A DNA stretch of 64,000 bases from Streptomyces nojiriensis (GCF_017639205.1 NZ_CP071139.1:1674001-1738000), one strand, 5' to 3'; shown: positions 17,408 through 25,741, counted from the stretch's first letter. The notes: generated by a model from the letters alone, not told the origin. Numbers and translations are program-made.

Positions 17408-18549
17408 CACGCCACCTCCAGTCGGCCGACCCACTTGGTCTGCAGGACACCGGGCCGGTTCGGGGCGATGATCCGCGCCGGGTAGCCGTGGTCCAGGGAC
17501 AGCACTTCGCCGTTCAGCCGGAGCGCGAGCAGCGTGAGCGGGTCCTGCGCGTACAGGCGTCCCATCTCCATCACCCGGTAGGCGCCCGCCGCTTCCAGGG
17601 AGACCACCCGAGCCCGCGCACCCGGGCCGCCTCCCGCACGCTCCAGTAGGTCCCGTACCCGGACCCCGGTCCAGTGGGCGGACTTGCTCCAGCCCTCGAC
17701 GCAGGCGATGGGCAGGGTGACGTCATGCTGGGGCATGGCGCGCAGCTCCTCCAACGTGAGGCTGTAGGGACGCGGCCCGTCCACGGTCAGCCGCCAGTCG
17801 GCCAAGGAGGCCTCGGAGACGCGCGCGGCGGCGGCCGTCCGGTTCACGGGGAGTCCTTGGGGCCCGTGGGCGGGGCTGCGCGGGCCGAACAGTTCCAGCG
17901 AGCCGAGTGCGGTGACGGACTGCCCGACCGTGGTGAGCGTGACCGCTCCGACCGCGGCCGTGACGCCGAGGAGGAGCTGCCGGCGGTCGGGCCCGTCGGC
18001 CTCGGGCAGGGCCAGGGTTCCGGGGGAACGGAGCGTGAAGTGGTCGCGGATCTTCGGCCATTGCACGGCGACGTGCAGCAGGAGCGATCCCAGCAGGAGC
18101 CAGGCGACCGCGTAGTGGACGGGAACGAAGTTGAAGGGCCAGGGGTACCACTGGAAGGTGTTCAGCAGCCCGGTGAACAGCTCGAACAGTCCGGCCGCGA
18201 CCAGGACCGCCACCGAGATCCGCTCCAGCGCATGGGGGACCGATCGCACCGGAGGCCAGGCGAACAGGCGCGGGTAGACCGCCCACAGCTTCGCCAGCAG
18301 GAGCGGGATCGCGGCGATCCCGGAGGCCACGTGCAGCCCCTGGGTGAGCCGGTATCCCCAATACGGGCGGCTCGGCAGCGAGTCGGCCAGCCATCCGGGC
18401 GGGTGCTGGAAGTAGTGGCTCAGCACACCGGTCGCGAAGCAGACGGCCATGGCCAGGCCGAGCCAGCGGCCGATGGCGGTCGTGGTACGGGCATCGTGCA
18501 GGCGCGCCTTGAAGGTGACGGGCGGCCCCGAGGGCAGGGTGAAACGCAT
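17407..18549 (-). CDS. Membrane-anchored molybdopterin-dependent oxidoreductase
   Basis: A 380-aa fusion. Residues about 25-180 hold about five membrane helices with histidines (GVLSHYFQHPPGWL, GLHVASG, VPVHYAVAWLL, LLLHVAV), resembling a cytochrome b561-like module. Residues about 215-380 are a sulfite-oxidase/YedY-like molybdopterin domain with the cysteine ligand in PIACVEGWS and the late PARIIAPNRPGV loop. Electrons from the domain probably enter the quinone pool through the membrane part (inference). The start at 18549 lies 36 bp after a motif shared with the GT2 operon, and a small membrane protein is translationally coupled downstream. Confidence 0.84.
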   Translation of the reverse strand: MRFTLPSGPPVTFKARLHDARTTTAIGRWLGLAMAVCFATGVLSHYFQHPPGWLADSLPSRPYWGYRLTQGLHVASGIAAIPLLLAKLWAVYPRLFAWPPVRSVPHALERISVAVLVAAGLFELFTGLLNTFQWYPWPFNFVPVHYAVAWLLLGSLLLHVAVQWPKIRDHFTLRSPGTLALPEADGPDRRQLLLGVTAAVGAVTLTTVGQSVTALGSLELFGPRSPAHGPQGLPVNRTAAAARVSEASLADWRLTVDGPRPYSLTLEELRAMPQHDVTLPIACVEGWSKSAHWTGVRVRDLLERAGGGPGARARVVSLEAAGAYRVMEMGRLYAQDPLTLLALRLNGEVLSLDHGYPARIIAPNRPGVLQTKWVGRLEVA

Positions 18550-18585
18550 GCCCCCATCACACCCCCGGCAAGGCCCGCGCAGGCT

Positions 18586-18603
18586 GCCGGAACACCTTAC
18601 GAA
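18586..18603 (-). promoter_or_regulatory. Putative regulator or promoter motif, divergent
   Basis: Minus-strand TTCGTAAGGTGTTCCGGC differs at one base from the motif at 13119-13136 and has the same 36-base distance to the start codon. It lies between the divergent molybdopterin and GT87 genes and may serve both. Confidence 0.55.
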
Positions 18604-18642
18604 TCACGGACATCCGCGACGGCGCGGCCCACGGGAGAGCCG

Positions 18643-20103
18643 ATGCCTGGAACGATTCCGCAGGTGAAAGCCCTTACCGCCCGCACTCCTCGCACCGCGC
18701 TGGTGACCACCGCCCTCGCCCTCGCCGCACTCACGACGCTCCTCGCCCGCACCATCATGTACGGGGACTACTTCAGCGACCCGGTCGGCCTGTTCTGCTG
18801 GTACGCGGCCTGCTGGGTGCTCTTCACCCTCGCGCTGCTGGCTCTGCGCCGCGTCCCGGCGCGCAGCGTCGCGTGGCTGATCGCCGCAGGGGCCGTCGCC
18901 GTCACGCTGACCGGGCTGACGGGGCCGCCGCGGACCAGCACCGACTCCTACCGGTACGCCTGGGACGGCCGCGTCCAGTCCGCCGGCATCTCCCCGTACG
19001 ACCAGACCCCCCAGGACCCGGCGCTCGCCCGGCTGCGCGACCCCTGGCTGTTCCCCACCGGCGCCGCCTGCACGGGCTCCGGCCTCGCCCCGATCCCCCA
19101 CACCGACGGCACGCGTCACTGCACCCGTATCAACAGGCCTGCCGTCCACACCATCTATCCGCCCGTCGCCGAGGCGTACTTCCTGGCCGTGGACCAGCTC
19201 TCCCCCGACGGTGCCCGGCACAAGCCGCTCCAGATCGGGGCCGCCCTGCTATCCCTCGGAGTCACGGGCACGCTCCTCCTGATCCTGCGACGGCGCGGCG
19301 ACGACCTGCGCAAGGCCGCGTACTGGGCCTGGTGCCCGGCCGTCCCTCTGGAGGCGGTCAACAACGCACACGTCGACGTCCTGGGCGTGCTCCTCGCGAT
19401 CGCGGGACTCGGCCTCGTCGCCTCCCGGGCACTGACCCGGCGGGCAGCGGGCGGAGTACTGATCGGCGCCGCCATCGCCACGAAGCTGATGCCGGCCGTC
19501 GTCCTGCCCGGAGCCCTGTCCGGGGTCCGGCGCTTCCGCGACGCGGCCGCCGTGCTCCTGCCCGCCGCTGCCTTCGCCGTACTCTCCTACCTCCCGTACG
19601 TCCTCCTCTCGCACGGCTCGGTCTTCGGCTACCTCGGCGGCTACGTCGAGGAGGAGGGCTACGACGACGCCTCGTCCGGGTCCCGCTACTCGCTCCTGCG
19701 CCTGGTCCTGCCCGACACCTGGGCCTTCCCCGTACTGCTCGTCATCGTCGCGGCGGTGTCGGTGTACGTGATGTGGCGCGGGGACCCGCGGCGCCCCTGG
19801 AGCGGCGCCCTCCTGGTCACCGGGTGGTCCTTCGTCCTCCTCACACCCGGCTACTCCTGGTACGCACTCCTCCTGATCGCCCTCGTCGCCCTGGACGGAC
19901 GCTGGGAATGGCTCGGCATCCCGCTCGCGGGCGCCGCCGTCTACGTCCTCGCCCCGACGCTCCACTTCCAGCCGTCGCTGAGCAACATCGCGTACGGCGC
20001 CGCGGCTGCCCTCGTCCTCGTGATGACCTGGGTCCGGCGGCGAGCCAGGGTGAGGGAGGCCGAGGCCGCAACCACAGCGTCAGGACATCCGCACCCGGCT
20101 TGA
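18643..20103 (+). CDS. GT87-type membrane glycosyltransferase
   Basis: A 486-aa polytopic protein with about ten membrane helices. The first luminal loop carries STDSYRYAWDGRVQSAGISP with the acidic catalytic region expected of GT-C enzymes, and a later NNAHVDVLGVLLAIAGL segment is characteristic. Related enzymes transfer mannose from polyprenyl phosphate. ATG 18643 has GGGAGAG upstream. Paired divergently with the molybdopterin gene and sharing its promoter motif, it probably works with the GT2/TIGR04282 enzymes on a lipid-linked sugar (inference). Confidence 0.83.
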   Translation: MPGTIPQVKALTARTPRTALVTTALALAALTTLLARTIMYGDYFSDPVGLFCWYAACWVLFTLALLALRRVPARSVAWLIAAGAVAVTLTGLTGPPRTSTDSYRYAWDGRVQSAGISPYDQTPQDPALARLRDPWLFPTGAACTGSGLAPIPHTDGTRHCTRINRPAVHTIYPPVAEAYFLAVDQLSPDGARHKPLQIGAALLSLGVTGTLLLILRRRGDDLRKAAYWAWCPAVPLEAVNNAHVDVLGVLLAIAGLGLVASRALTRRAAGGVLIGAAIATKLMPAVVLPGALSGVRRFRDAAAVLLPAAAFAVLSYLPYVLLSHGSVFGYLGGYVEEEGYDDASSGSRYSLLRLVLPDTWAFPVLLVIVAAVSVYVMWRGDPRRPWSGALLVTGWSFVLLTPGYSWYALLLIALVALDGRWEWLGIPLAGAAVYVLAPTLHFQPSLSNIAYGAAAALVLVMTWVRRRARVREAEAATTASGHPHPA

Positions 20104-20114
20104 ACCCCCGCCCG

Positions 20115-21068
20115 TCACCACACGGTGATGAGCGGCGCGTCCGGTTCGTGTTGCCGCCAGACGTCGGTGAGGCGGACGAGGCGGGCAGGGGCGGCGATGC
20201 CGCGCACGGTTGCGATCTTGCCGTCCGCGATGTCGAACGTCACCGCGCCGACGACCTTGCCGCCGGGCACGAAGAGGAGGGCGGGGGCGCCGTTGACGAG
20301 CGCGAAGTGGACCTCGGAGACCCCTCCGGCGAGTCGCTGCTTCGCGGGCGTGGACCTGAAGCCGGCCCGTGCGATGACGGCGATGCGCTCCGGAGCGTCG
20401 TACCGCAGCAGCTTCTTGGTGAGGCCGGCGCCGTCGGAGATCGCGGTGGCGTCGTCGGTGAGCAGTGCCACCAGCCGTTCGGTGCGGCCCGACGAGGCGG
20501 CGGCGAGGAATTCCTCGACAATCCTGCGGGCGGATGTCGGGTCGAGTTCGCCGCTGCCACGGCGGGCCGTGGTGATGTGGCGCCGGGCACGGTGAAGGTG
20601 CTGCTGGCTTGCGGACTCGGTGATGCCGAGGATCTCGGCGATCTCGGCGTGGCCGTAGGAGAACGCTTCGCGCAATATGTAGACGGCCCGCTCGACGGGC
20701 GACAGGCGCTCCATGAGAGTGAGCACGGCCAGGGACACCGTTTCGCGCTGCTCGAACGTGTCGGCCGGACCGAGCATCGGGTCGCCGTCGAGGAGGGGTT
20801 CGGGCAGCCAGGCGCCGACGGTGCGTTCGCGGCGGGCCTGTGCCGAGCGGAGCCTGTCGAGGCACAGATTGGTGACGACCTTGGTCAGCCATGCCTCCGG
20901 CACCTTGATCCGCTGCCGGTCGGCGGCCTGCCAGTGCAGGAACGCGTCCTGCACGGCGTCTTCGGCGTCGGCGGCGGAACCCAGCAGCCGGTACGCCAGC
21001 GAGGCCAGCCGGTTGCGGCTGGCCTCGAACCGACTGGTGTCGAAGAGGTCAATGGCGTTGCTGTCCAC
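20115..21068 (-). CDS. ECF41-type sigma factor (SigJ-like)
   Basis: A 317-aa ECF sigma factor. Region 2 carries LASLAYRLLGSAADAEDAVQDAFLHW split over about residues 20-46, and region 4 is near SYGHAEIAEILGITESASQQH. An extra C-terminal domain of about 125 aa follows, with the SnoaL-like fold that defines ECF41 and modulates activity. GTG 21068 is the start. It follows an FAD oxidoreductase gene by 19 bp in the same direction. ECF41 factors are typically linked to an oxidoreductase, epimerase or carboxymuconolactone decarboxylase, so the pair fits. No anti-sigma gene is present, as expected. Confidence 0.88.
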   Translation of the reverse strand: MDSNAIDLFDTSRFEASRNRLASLAYRLLGSAADAEDAVQDAFLHWQAADRQRIKVPEAWLTKVVTNLCLDRLRSAQARRERTVGAWLPEPLLDGDPMLGPADTFEQRETVSLAVLTLMERLSPVERAVYILREAFSYGHAEIAEILGITESASQQHLHRARRHITTARRGSGELDPTSARRIVEEFLAAASSGRTERLVALLTDDATAISDGAGLTKKLLRYDAPERIAVIARAGFRSTPAKQRLAGGVSEVHFALVNGAPALLFVPGGKVVGAVTFDIADGKIATVRGIAAPARLVRLTDVWRQHEPDAPLITVW

Positions 21069-21087
21069 GGCAATTACCCTAAGTGGG

Positions 21088-22287
21088 CTACACGGCCACC
21101 ATTACGGCGGCCCCGTCCTGCGCGGCGGCCAAGTGACGCTTGCGCTTGGTCAGGCCGAAGGTCGGGTGCGAGGTGGTCCACAGCGACATCCTGACGATGC
21201 CCGCCTTGATCCGCGCGGCCTTCCGGCCGCCCACGTACGTCGGCTTCGCCTGCGCCTCGCCGTCGACCATCTGCAGGATCCCGTCTCGCCGCCCGAGGCT
21301 GATGTGGTTGCCCGGGTAGCCAAGCTTGACCTTCGCGATCTTGCTGCCGGTCAGGCTTCCCACGATGGCCTTCACGACCTGCATGCCGGTGAAGCCGGCC
21401 GAAGCGCAGGACATCGGCAGCGGCCGGCCGTTGTCGCCGATGGCGTAGACGCTGTCGCCGGCAGCGTAGACGTTCGGGTGCGAGAGCGACCGCATGGTGC
21501 GATCGACGACGATCCGGCCATCGTCGGTGACCTCCAGCCCGGCTGCGGCGGCGATGGGGTTGACCGCGAACCCGGCCGTCCACACGGTCGCGTCGGATGC
21601 CAGGTCGGTCCCGTCAGCGCACAGGACCCGCGTCGCCTCGACGGCTTCGACGCTGGTGTGCTCCAGGACGGTGATGCCCAGCCGGTCACAGGCCTGACGC
21701 AGGTGGTCGCGGGCCCCGGCGGAGAGCGGGGCGCCCAGCTCCCCGCGGGCGACCAGCACCACCGACAGGCCGGGCCGCGACTCGGCGATCTCGGTAGCGG
21801 TCTCGATGCCGGTCAGCCCGTCGCCGACGACCAGCACACGACCCCCTTCGCCCCGCCCACTCAGGCTGTCCAGGCGCTCGCGCAGGCGCAGCGCCGCCGG
21901 ACGACTGGTGACGTGGAAGGCGTGCTCGGCCACGCCACGGACGCCGTGGTCGGCGACGTGGCTGCCGAGCGCGTAGAGCAGCGTGTCGTAGCCGAGTTCG
22001 CCGCCGCCGTCAGCGTCGGCCACGGCGACGACTTGGCGCTCGGGGTCGACGGCGGTGACGCGGGCCAGGCGCAGCCGTATCCCCGTGCCCGCGAAGACGT
22101 CGGCGAGCTTCGGGACCTCGATCTCCTGGCCGGCCGCGATCTGGTGCAGCCGCAGCCGCTGGACGAAGTCCGGCTCGGCGTTGACCACGGTGATCTCGGT
22201 GTCCGCGGGGGACAGCCGGCGGGCCAGGGTGCCGGCCACGTAGGCCCCGGCATAGCCGGCGCCGAGGACGACGATGCGGTGCTTCAT
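21088..22287 (-). CDS. NAD(P)/FAD-dependent oxidoreductase (NDH-2-like)
   Basis: A 399-aa two-dinucleotide-fold flavoprotein. The FAD motif VVLGAGYAGAYVA is at residues 6-18, the NAD(P) motif VLVVGDGLTGIETATE is near the middle, and VYAAGDSVYAIG is the second FAD contact. The closest general class is type II NADH dehydrogenase/ferredoxin-NAD reductase-like proteins linked to ECF41 sigma factors. ATG 22287 is chosen because GGAG precedes it; the open frame upstream (to 22539) has no protein-like sequence. It is probably the first gene of the operon with the sigma factor. Confidence 0.87.
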   Translation of the reverse strand: MKHRIVVLGAGYAGAYVAGTLARRLSPADTEITVVNAEPDFVQRLRLHQIAAGQEIEVPKLADVFAGTGIRLRLARVTAVDPERQVVAVADADGGGELGYDTLLYALGSHVADHGVRGVAEHAFHVTSRPAALRLRERLDSLSGRGEGGRVLVVGDGLTGIETATEIAESRPGLSVVLVARGELGAPLSAGARDHLRQACDRLGITVLEHTSVEAVEATRVLCADGTDLASDATVWTAGFAVNPIAAAAGLEVTDDGRIVVDRTMRSLSHPNVYAAGDSVYAIGDNGRPLPMSCASAGFTGMQVVKAIVGSLTGSKIAKVKLGYPGNHISLGRRDGILQMVDGEAQAKPTYVGGRKAARIKAGIVRMSLWTTSHPTFGLTKRKRHLAAAQDGAAVMVAV

Positions 22288-22544
22288 GTGATGCTCCCGT
22301 CGGTTCGCTTGCTCTCGGTGACTTGAGCGGGACGGCGCCCCGATTCCTGACAGGAACCTCGCGTGACTTGGACCACAGGGCGCAAGGGCGTCACCCGACG
22401 AAACGCGCGACGCCGAGGAGGCACGGACGCAGGCCGCCATCACATCGCCCGCCAGTTCGAGTGGATATCCGAGTCTGCAAACTCGATGCGTTCCTGGCCC
22501 GATATCGCGGACCGCAAGCCACACGTTCGACTCGCACATAACGA

Positions 22545-22557
22545 CCAGAATTTCTGG
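22545..22557. promoter_or_regulatory. Palindrome before a small atypical gene
   Basis: CCAGAATTTCTGG is a perfect 6-bp inverted repeat around a single T, 51 bp before the start at 22609. It is followed by TAGAAT (22568-22573), a possible -10 element. It could be an operator; nothing else supports this. Confidence 0.35.
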
Positions 22558-22608
22558 CCGCGCGTACTAGAATCCGCCGCTAGCATCACTCTCTCGACAG
22601 GAGGCCCG

Positions 22609-22905
22609 ATGATCGGCATGCTCGTGACCTTCACGCAGACCGAAAAGTTCGATCGTGCAACTCTCGCAAAGGTTGCCGGCGAACTCCGAGGACCGTTCGA
22701 AGGCATGGCCGGCCTTCGGTTCAAGAGCTTCATGCTCGACGAAGACGGCGTTCGGGCAAGGAATTTCTACGTGTGGGATGACGAGGAGAAGGCCCGCGCC
22801 TTCTTCACGGAGGAGATCGTCGAGAAGGTGACGGGTATTTATGGCGTCCCACCCGAAGTCGAATACCTCGATATCGTGGGGTTCGTCGACAACTCTGGCA
22901 CCTGA
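22609..22905 (+). CDS. Small dimeric alpha/beta-barrel-like protein (YdhR/monooxygenase-like), unknown role
   Basis: A 98-aa protein, MIGMLVTFTQTEKFDRATLA and so on, with GLRFKSFMLDEDG, RNFYVWDDEEKARAFF and a TEEIVEKVTGIYGVPPEVEY stretch. This is the beta-alpha-beta pattern of ferredoxin-like dimeric barrels such as YdhR and ABM proteins, although no catalytic residues can be assigned. A clear AGGAGG stands before the ATG. The gene and its upstream 180 bp are noticeably less GC-rich and use more A/T-ending codons than the neighbours, suggesting recent acquisition. Transposase scraps follow about 120 bp downstream. Confidence 0.7.
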   Translation: MIGMLVTFTQTEKFDRATLAKVAGELRGPFEGMAGLRFKSFMLDEDGVRARNFYVWDDEEKARAFFTEEIVEKVTGIYGVPPEVEYLDIVGFVDNSGT

Positions 22906-23023
22906 TTCTCAAGGAGCCCGTCGCACAATCCTTTTCCGTCCAGGCCTTTTGGAACACCGGGGCATGCCGCAGAACATCCCCGCATGAAAATCGAGACCAA
23001 TCGCTACTGCACCCCCACGGCCC

Positions 23024-23152
23024 CCGGACCTGCGCGACTGGCTGCCCGAGGACCACCTCGCCTGGTTCGTGATCGAGGCGATCGGGCAGCTCCAACTCGC
23101 GCTCTTCCACGGCGCCTACCGCTCAGCCGGACACGGCCGGACTGCCCACGAG
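23024..23152 (+). mobile_element. IS1182-type transposase fragment
   Basis: This stretch reads PDLRDWLPEDHLAWFVIEAI, then GQLQLALFHGAYRSAGHGR and TAHE. That is the conserved N-terminal segment of IS1182-family transposases (DWLPEDHLAWFV). It ends abruptly after about 43 residues without the catalytic DDE part and runs into an unrelated fragment on the other strand. Confidence 0.62.
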
Positions 23153-23154
23153 GT

Positions 23155-23277
23155 GCCACCGAAGCGGCGCCCGTCGCCGTATACCTCGCGGTTGAAGCCA
23201 CGAGGGCGGCAGCGGCGGCTGCCTGTGCGATTGCGGTTGCGGTGGGCGATCCGGTCGGCGGGTCGTGGGATCACAGC
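23155..23277 (-). mobile_element. IS5-type transposase fragment
   Basis: The minus strand reads VIPRPADRIAHRNRNRTGS, then RPRGFNREVYGD. This resembles the region before the third catalytic residue of IS5-family transposases (IP...DQIA.R..RG..GGRP..FD...Y). About 40 degraded residues remain. It lies directly against the IS1182-type scrap, marking repeated insertions at this edge of the injection-system locus. Confidence 0.5.
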
Positions 23278-23636
23278 CCTGACCCCGCGGGCTCGATCAT
23301 CGGCGCGGTACTGGGCGGACTGCTGCTGGGAATGTTCCCAGACGGCCGCGATCCTCCTCGTCTCCGCCGTTGAGGCCAGTGCCCCGAACGCCTCCCCCTC
23401 GGGCGGAGACGGTCTCGCGCCGGCCGTCTGCGGCGCGGTGGCACCGCCCGCGGGCCCCCACACCGAACCCCACCCCAGAGGCCCGCGAACCAAGATCCGG
23501 ACCATTGCCGGACCAGCCTCCTGAAAGAGTTCCTCCCAACTGTCTTTTTCCCAGGTCAGCACGTGTGCATCTGCTGTACCACCAGCAGACGAAGAACCTT
23601 TACTGCAGCTACTCCCCGAAGGCAGTGGGGTTCTTC
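23278..23636. other. Non-coding stretch left of the eCIS operon
   Basis: No gene is recognised. It becomes less GC-rich to the right. GAAGAACC (23591-23598) pairs with GGTTCTTC (23629-23636), and AACCTTTA (23596-23603) could also pair with TAAAGGTT (23637-23644), so it can fold with the large inverted repeat that follows. Probably the end of an old insertion. Confidence 0.4.
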
Positions 23637-23720
23637 TAAAGGTTGTTGCAGAAGGTTGGGTGCGGGCAGGTCCACTCACACGCAGACCTGCCCGCACCCA
23701 ACCTTCTGCAACAACCTTTA
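23637..23720. repeat. Perfect 36-bp inverted repeat overlapping the last eCIS stop codon
   Basis: The left arm (23637-23672) begins TAAAGGTTGTTGCAGAAGG and the right arm (23685-23720) is its exact reverse complement, around a 12-nt loop. The right arm includes the TAA stop of the terminal eCIS gene. It would form a 36-bp RNA hairpin at the end of the operon transcript. It may be an extraordinary terminator, or the joined ends of a mobile element. Confidence 0.9.
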
Positions 23721-25082
23721 GGTACCGCTGGTCGTGGCTCGGGTGAAGAACTCGATCTCGGCTATCGAAACCTGCTTGTCGGCGCCCGCGTTGAACGCCG
23801 AGCGGATGACGAACCTGACGCTGACGACGTTCTGCGCCCGGAACTTGCGCTGTTGCGGCCCGCTCACCTGGTCGAGTGTGATCTGGCGCGTGGTCTGCTT
23901 CCCGTCGGCCGTGATGACGATCGCGTCCATGCGGTGCGGCAGCGCGGCCTCGGAGAGGTCCGAGGCCTTGGCGGAGATGCCGGACGTGATCAGGATGTCC
24001 AGCAGGCGGGTGGGTTCGTTGAAGCGCGCCTCTATCCACTCCCCGTCGGCGGACTGCGAGACGCCGGGGCCCCACCAGCTGTTGTTGATCTTGTCGAAGA
24101 GCGCCTTCGGCGGGTGGCCGTCGAAGGAACGGGACGCCTCGGCGGAATCCGGGGTGACCTGGGCCCGCTTCGCGAAGTGGTCGCGCGCCGCGCTCCATGC
24201 CGTATTCACGTTGAACGCCACGTAGATCACCAGCGTGAGCGCGAGGCCGTACGCGATCCAGGTGAAGCCGCGGCCGATGCCGCGACGCAGCCGCGGGCGC
24301 TCGCCCGCCCACGGGTCCGGGCGGTTGCCGACGTTCCGGATCCGGCGCCACCAGGGGTGCCGAGTCTCCGGAGCACTGGGTCGCTCCGCCAGTGACATGC
24401 CACAGCGCCGGCAGAAGTGTCGGTCCGGACGATTGCCGACCTCGCACCAGGGGCACGGCGGACCGGCCTCGTCGGCTGGTTCCGCGCTGGGAGCCTGGAC
24501 GCGGGGGCGGGCCGCGGCGGGCACGCCGGGGAGTACCGGCGCGACGTCCGGTGCCGGTGCGGCGGCGCGCTGGTCGGCGACCGGAACGAGCAGCGCCCTG
24601 GCGCGCGCGCTCGCGTCCGGGGTCGCGCCCGCCGGGACGGTGGGGTGGGGCTCCTCCTCCGCGCGCGCCGCCGTCGGCGATGCGGCGCTCACGGGTCCGT
24701 GGACGGTTTCCCGCACCGGGCCCGCGCTCCCGGCCTGGGGGGCCGGATCACCGGCATCAGGACCGGGGCCGGGACCGGGACCCGGACTGCCCTCAGGATC
24801 GGACTCGGCATCGCCGTCGGCCGACGTGCCCCCGCCCGAGCCCGAAGAAACCGACGCACCCGACGCACCCGCGCCGCCTTGCCGACCTGCCGTCCCCGTA
24901 CCCCGTTCCTCCTGCCCCGGGGTCCAGCTCAGTACCGCGCCGCAGCCGTCGCAGAACGACTGCCCCGGAGTCGAGCGCGTACCGCATTCAGCACAGTGAT
25001 GTGACGTGTTCCCCGCGTTCCCCGCGTCGGCGCCGACAGCTGCGGACGACGGGGTGGACGGGGAACCCTGCTGATTGGTCAC
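23718..25082 (-). CDS. eCIS-linked zinc-ribbon, membrane and discoidin-like protein
   Basis: A 454-aa mosaic closing the eCIS operon. Two four-cysteine ribbons (HCAECGTRSTPGQSFCDGCG near residue 30; CPWCEVGNRPDRHFCRRCG near 215) are separated by a Pro/Ala/Gly-rich linker. One membrane helix (FTWIAYGLALTLVIYVAFNV) lies near residues 272-294. The last 140 residues form a beta-sandwich of the F5/8-discoidin or NADase-associated glycan-binding type (FNEPTRLLDILITSG, VSVRFVIRSAFNAG, EIEFFTRA). It would place a carbohydrate-binding domain on the far side of the membrane, so it may dock the particle or sense the wall (inference). GTG 25082 overlaps the upstream gene by 4 bp. Its TAA lies in the 36-bp repeat. 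Confidence 0.78.
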   Translation of the reverse strand: MTNQQGSPSTPSSAAVGADAGNAGNTSHHCAECGTRSTPGQSFCDGCGAVLSWTPGQEERGTGTAGRQGGAGASGASVSSGSGGGTSADGDAESDPEGSPGPGPGPGPDAGDPAPQAGSAGPVRETVHGPVSAASPTAARAEEEPHPTVPAGATPDASARARALLVPVADQRAAAPAPDVAPVLPGVPAAARPRVQAPSAEPADEAGPPCPWCEVGNRPDRHFCRRCGMSLAERPSAPETRHPWWRRIRNVGNRPDPWAGERPRLRRGIGRGFTWIAYGLALTLVIYVAFNVNTAWSAARDHFAKRAQVTPDSAEASRSFDGHPPKALFDKINNSWWGPGVSQSADGEWIEARFNEPTRLLDILITSGISAKASDLSEAALPHRMDAIVITADGKQTTRQITLDQVSGPQQRKFRAQNVVSVRFVIRSAFNAGADKQVSIAEIEFFTRATTSGT

Positions 25083-25741
25083 CTGTCGGGAGTCCTTTCG
25101 GGGGCGGTCACCTGGACCGTGTAAGGCATGTGGGCGGGGCGAGATGCCGCTACGAGCCGCTCCAGCCGGTGTTCGGCGGCCGGGTCGGGCTCCGGCAGCC
25201 GTACGGTGACGTGCAGATGCGGCCGCCGCTCGCCGGGGACCGGGCCCAGGGGCCGCGCGTCCCAGGCGGCCGCGCCGCTCTCGGTGATCTCCGGCTCCAC
25301 TCCGAAGGCGAGCCGTATCGTCTCGGACAGTCCGCGCCGGGTCCCACGGATGCGGTGCAGCCGTACCGCGGCGGTCACCGCGGCGCGCAGGACCGTCGCT
25401 TCCGTGTCCTGCGGACGGCCGGTGGCCGGTGGGGCCGGCGCGGCTTCCGCCGGTTCGGCGTCCGCGGGGCCGTCTGCGCCCCCGGCAGCGTCCGGCCCGT
25501 CGCTTTCCGCACCCACCCAGCTGCCGAGCCAGCGGGTGAAGTCCGCGGGCGCGAGCGACGGCGTGAAATAGGCGTCCAGGCAGTCGAGCACGTTGTGCAG
25601 CGGTGCGAGGGCCTCGTCGATGCCCGCGACGAAGTGCTGCGCGAGATCGTCGTCGGCGAACACCGCCGGCAGCATCACGCCCAGCGGCGCGGAGGAGCCG
25701 AGTCCGTCGACGGAGCCGCGCATGCTCCCGCCGGCGTTCAC
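25079..25741 (-). CDS. Baseplate protein, phage tail protein I-like (Afp12-type position)
   Basis: A 220-aa tail protein of the phage P2 gpI-like group. It starts MNAGGSMRGSVDGLGSSAPL, contains FTRWLGSWVG, and ends with RIRGTRRGLSETIRLAFGVE and a SRPAHMPYTVQV strand. An Ala/Pro/Asp-rich insert around residues 80-108 is an actinobacterial feature. In eCIS particles the protein pairs with the gpJ-like subunit to form the baseplate wedge. The GTG start overlaps the gpJ-like gene by 4 bp. Confidence 0.8.
   Translation of the reverse strand: MNAGGSMRGSVDGLGSSAPLGVMLPAVFADDDLAQHFVAGIDEALAPLHNVLDCLDAYFTPSLAPADFTRWLGSWVGAESDGPDAAGGADGPADAEPAEAAPAPPATGRPQDTEATVLRAAVTAAVRLHRIRGTRRGLSETIRLAFGVEPEITESGAAAWDARPLGPVPGERRPHLHVTVRLPEPDPAAEHRLERLVAASRPAHMPYTVQVTAPERTPDR

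Noticed and set aside
22320..22380. ECF41-type promoter before the FAD oxidoreductase
   Set aside because: TGTCA and CGTC are present on the minus strand but 13 bases apart, too close for the usual ECF41 spacing.
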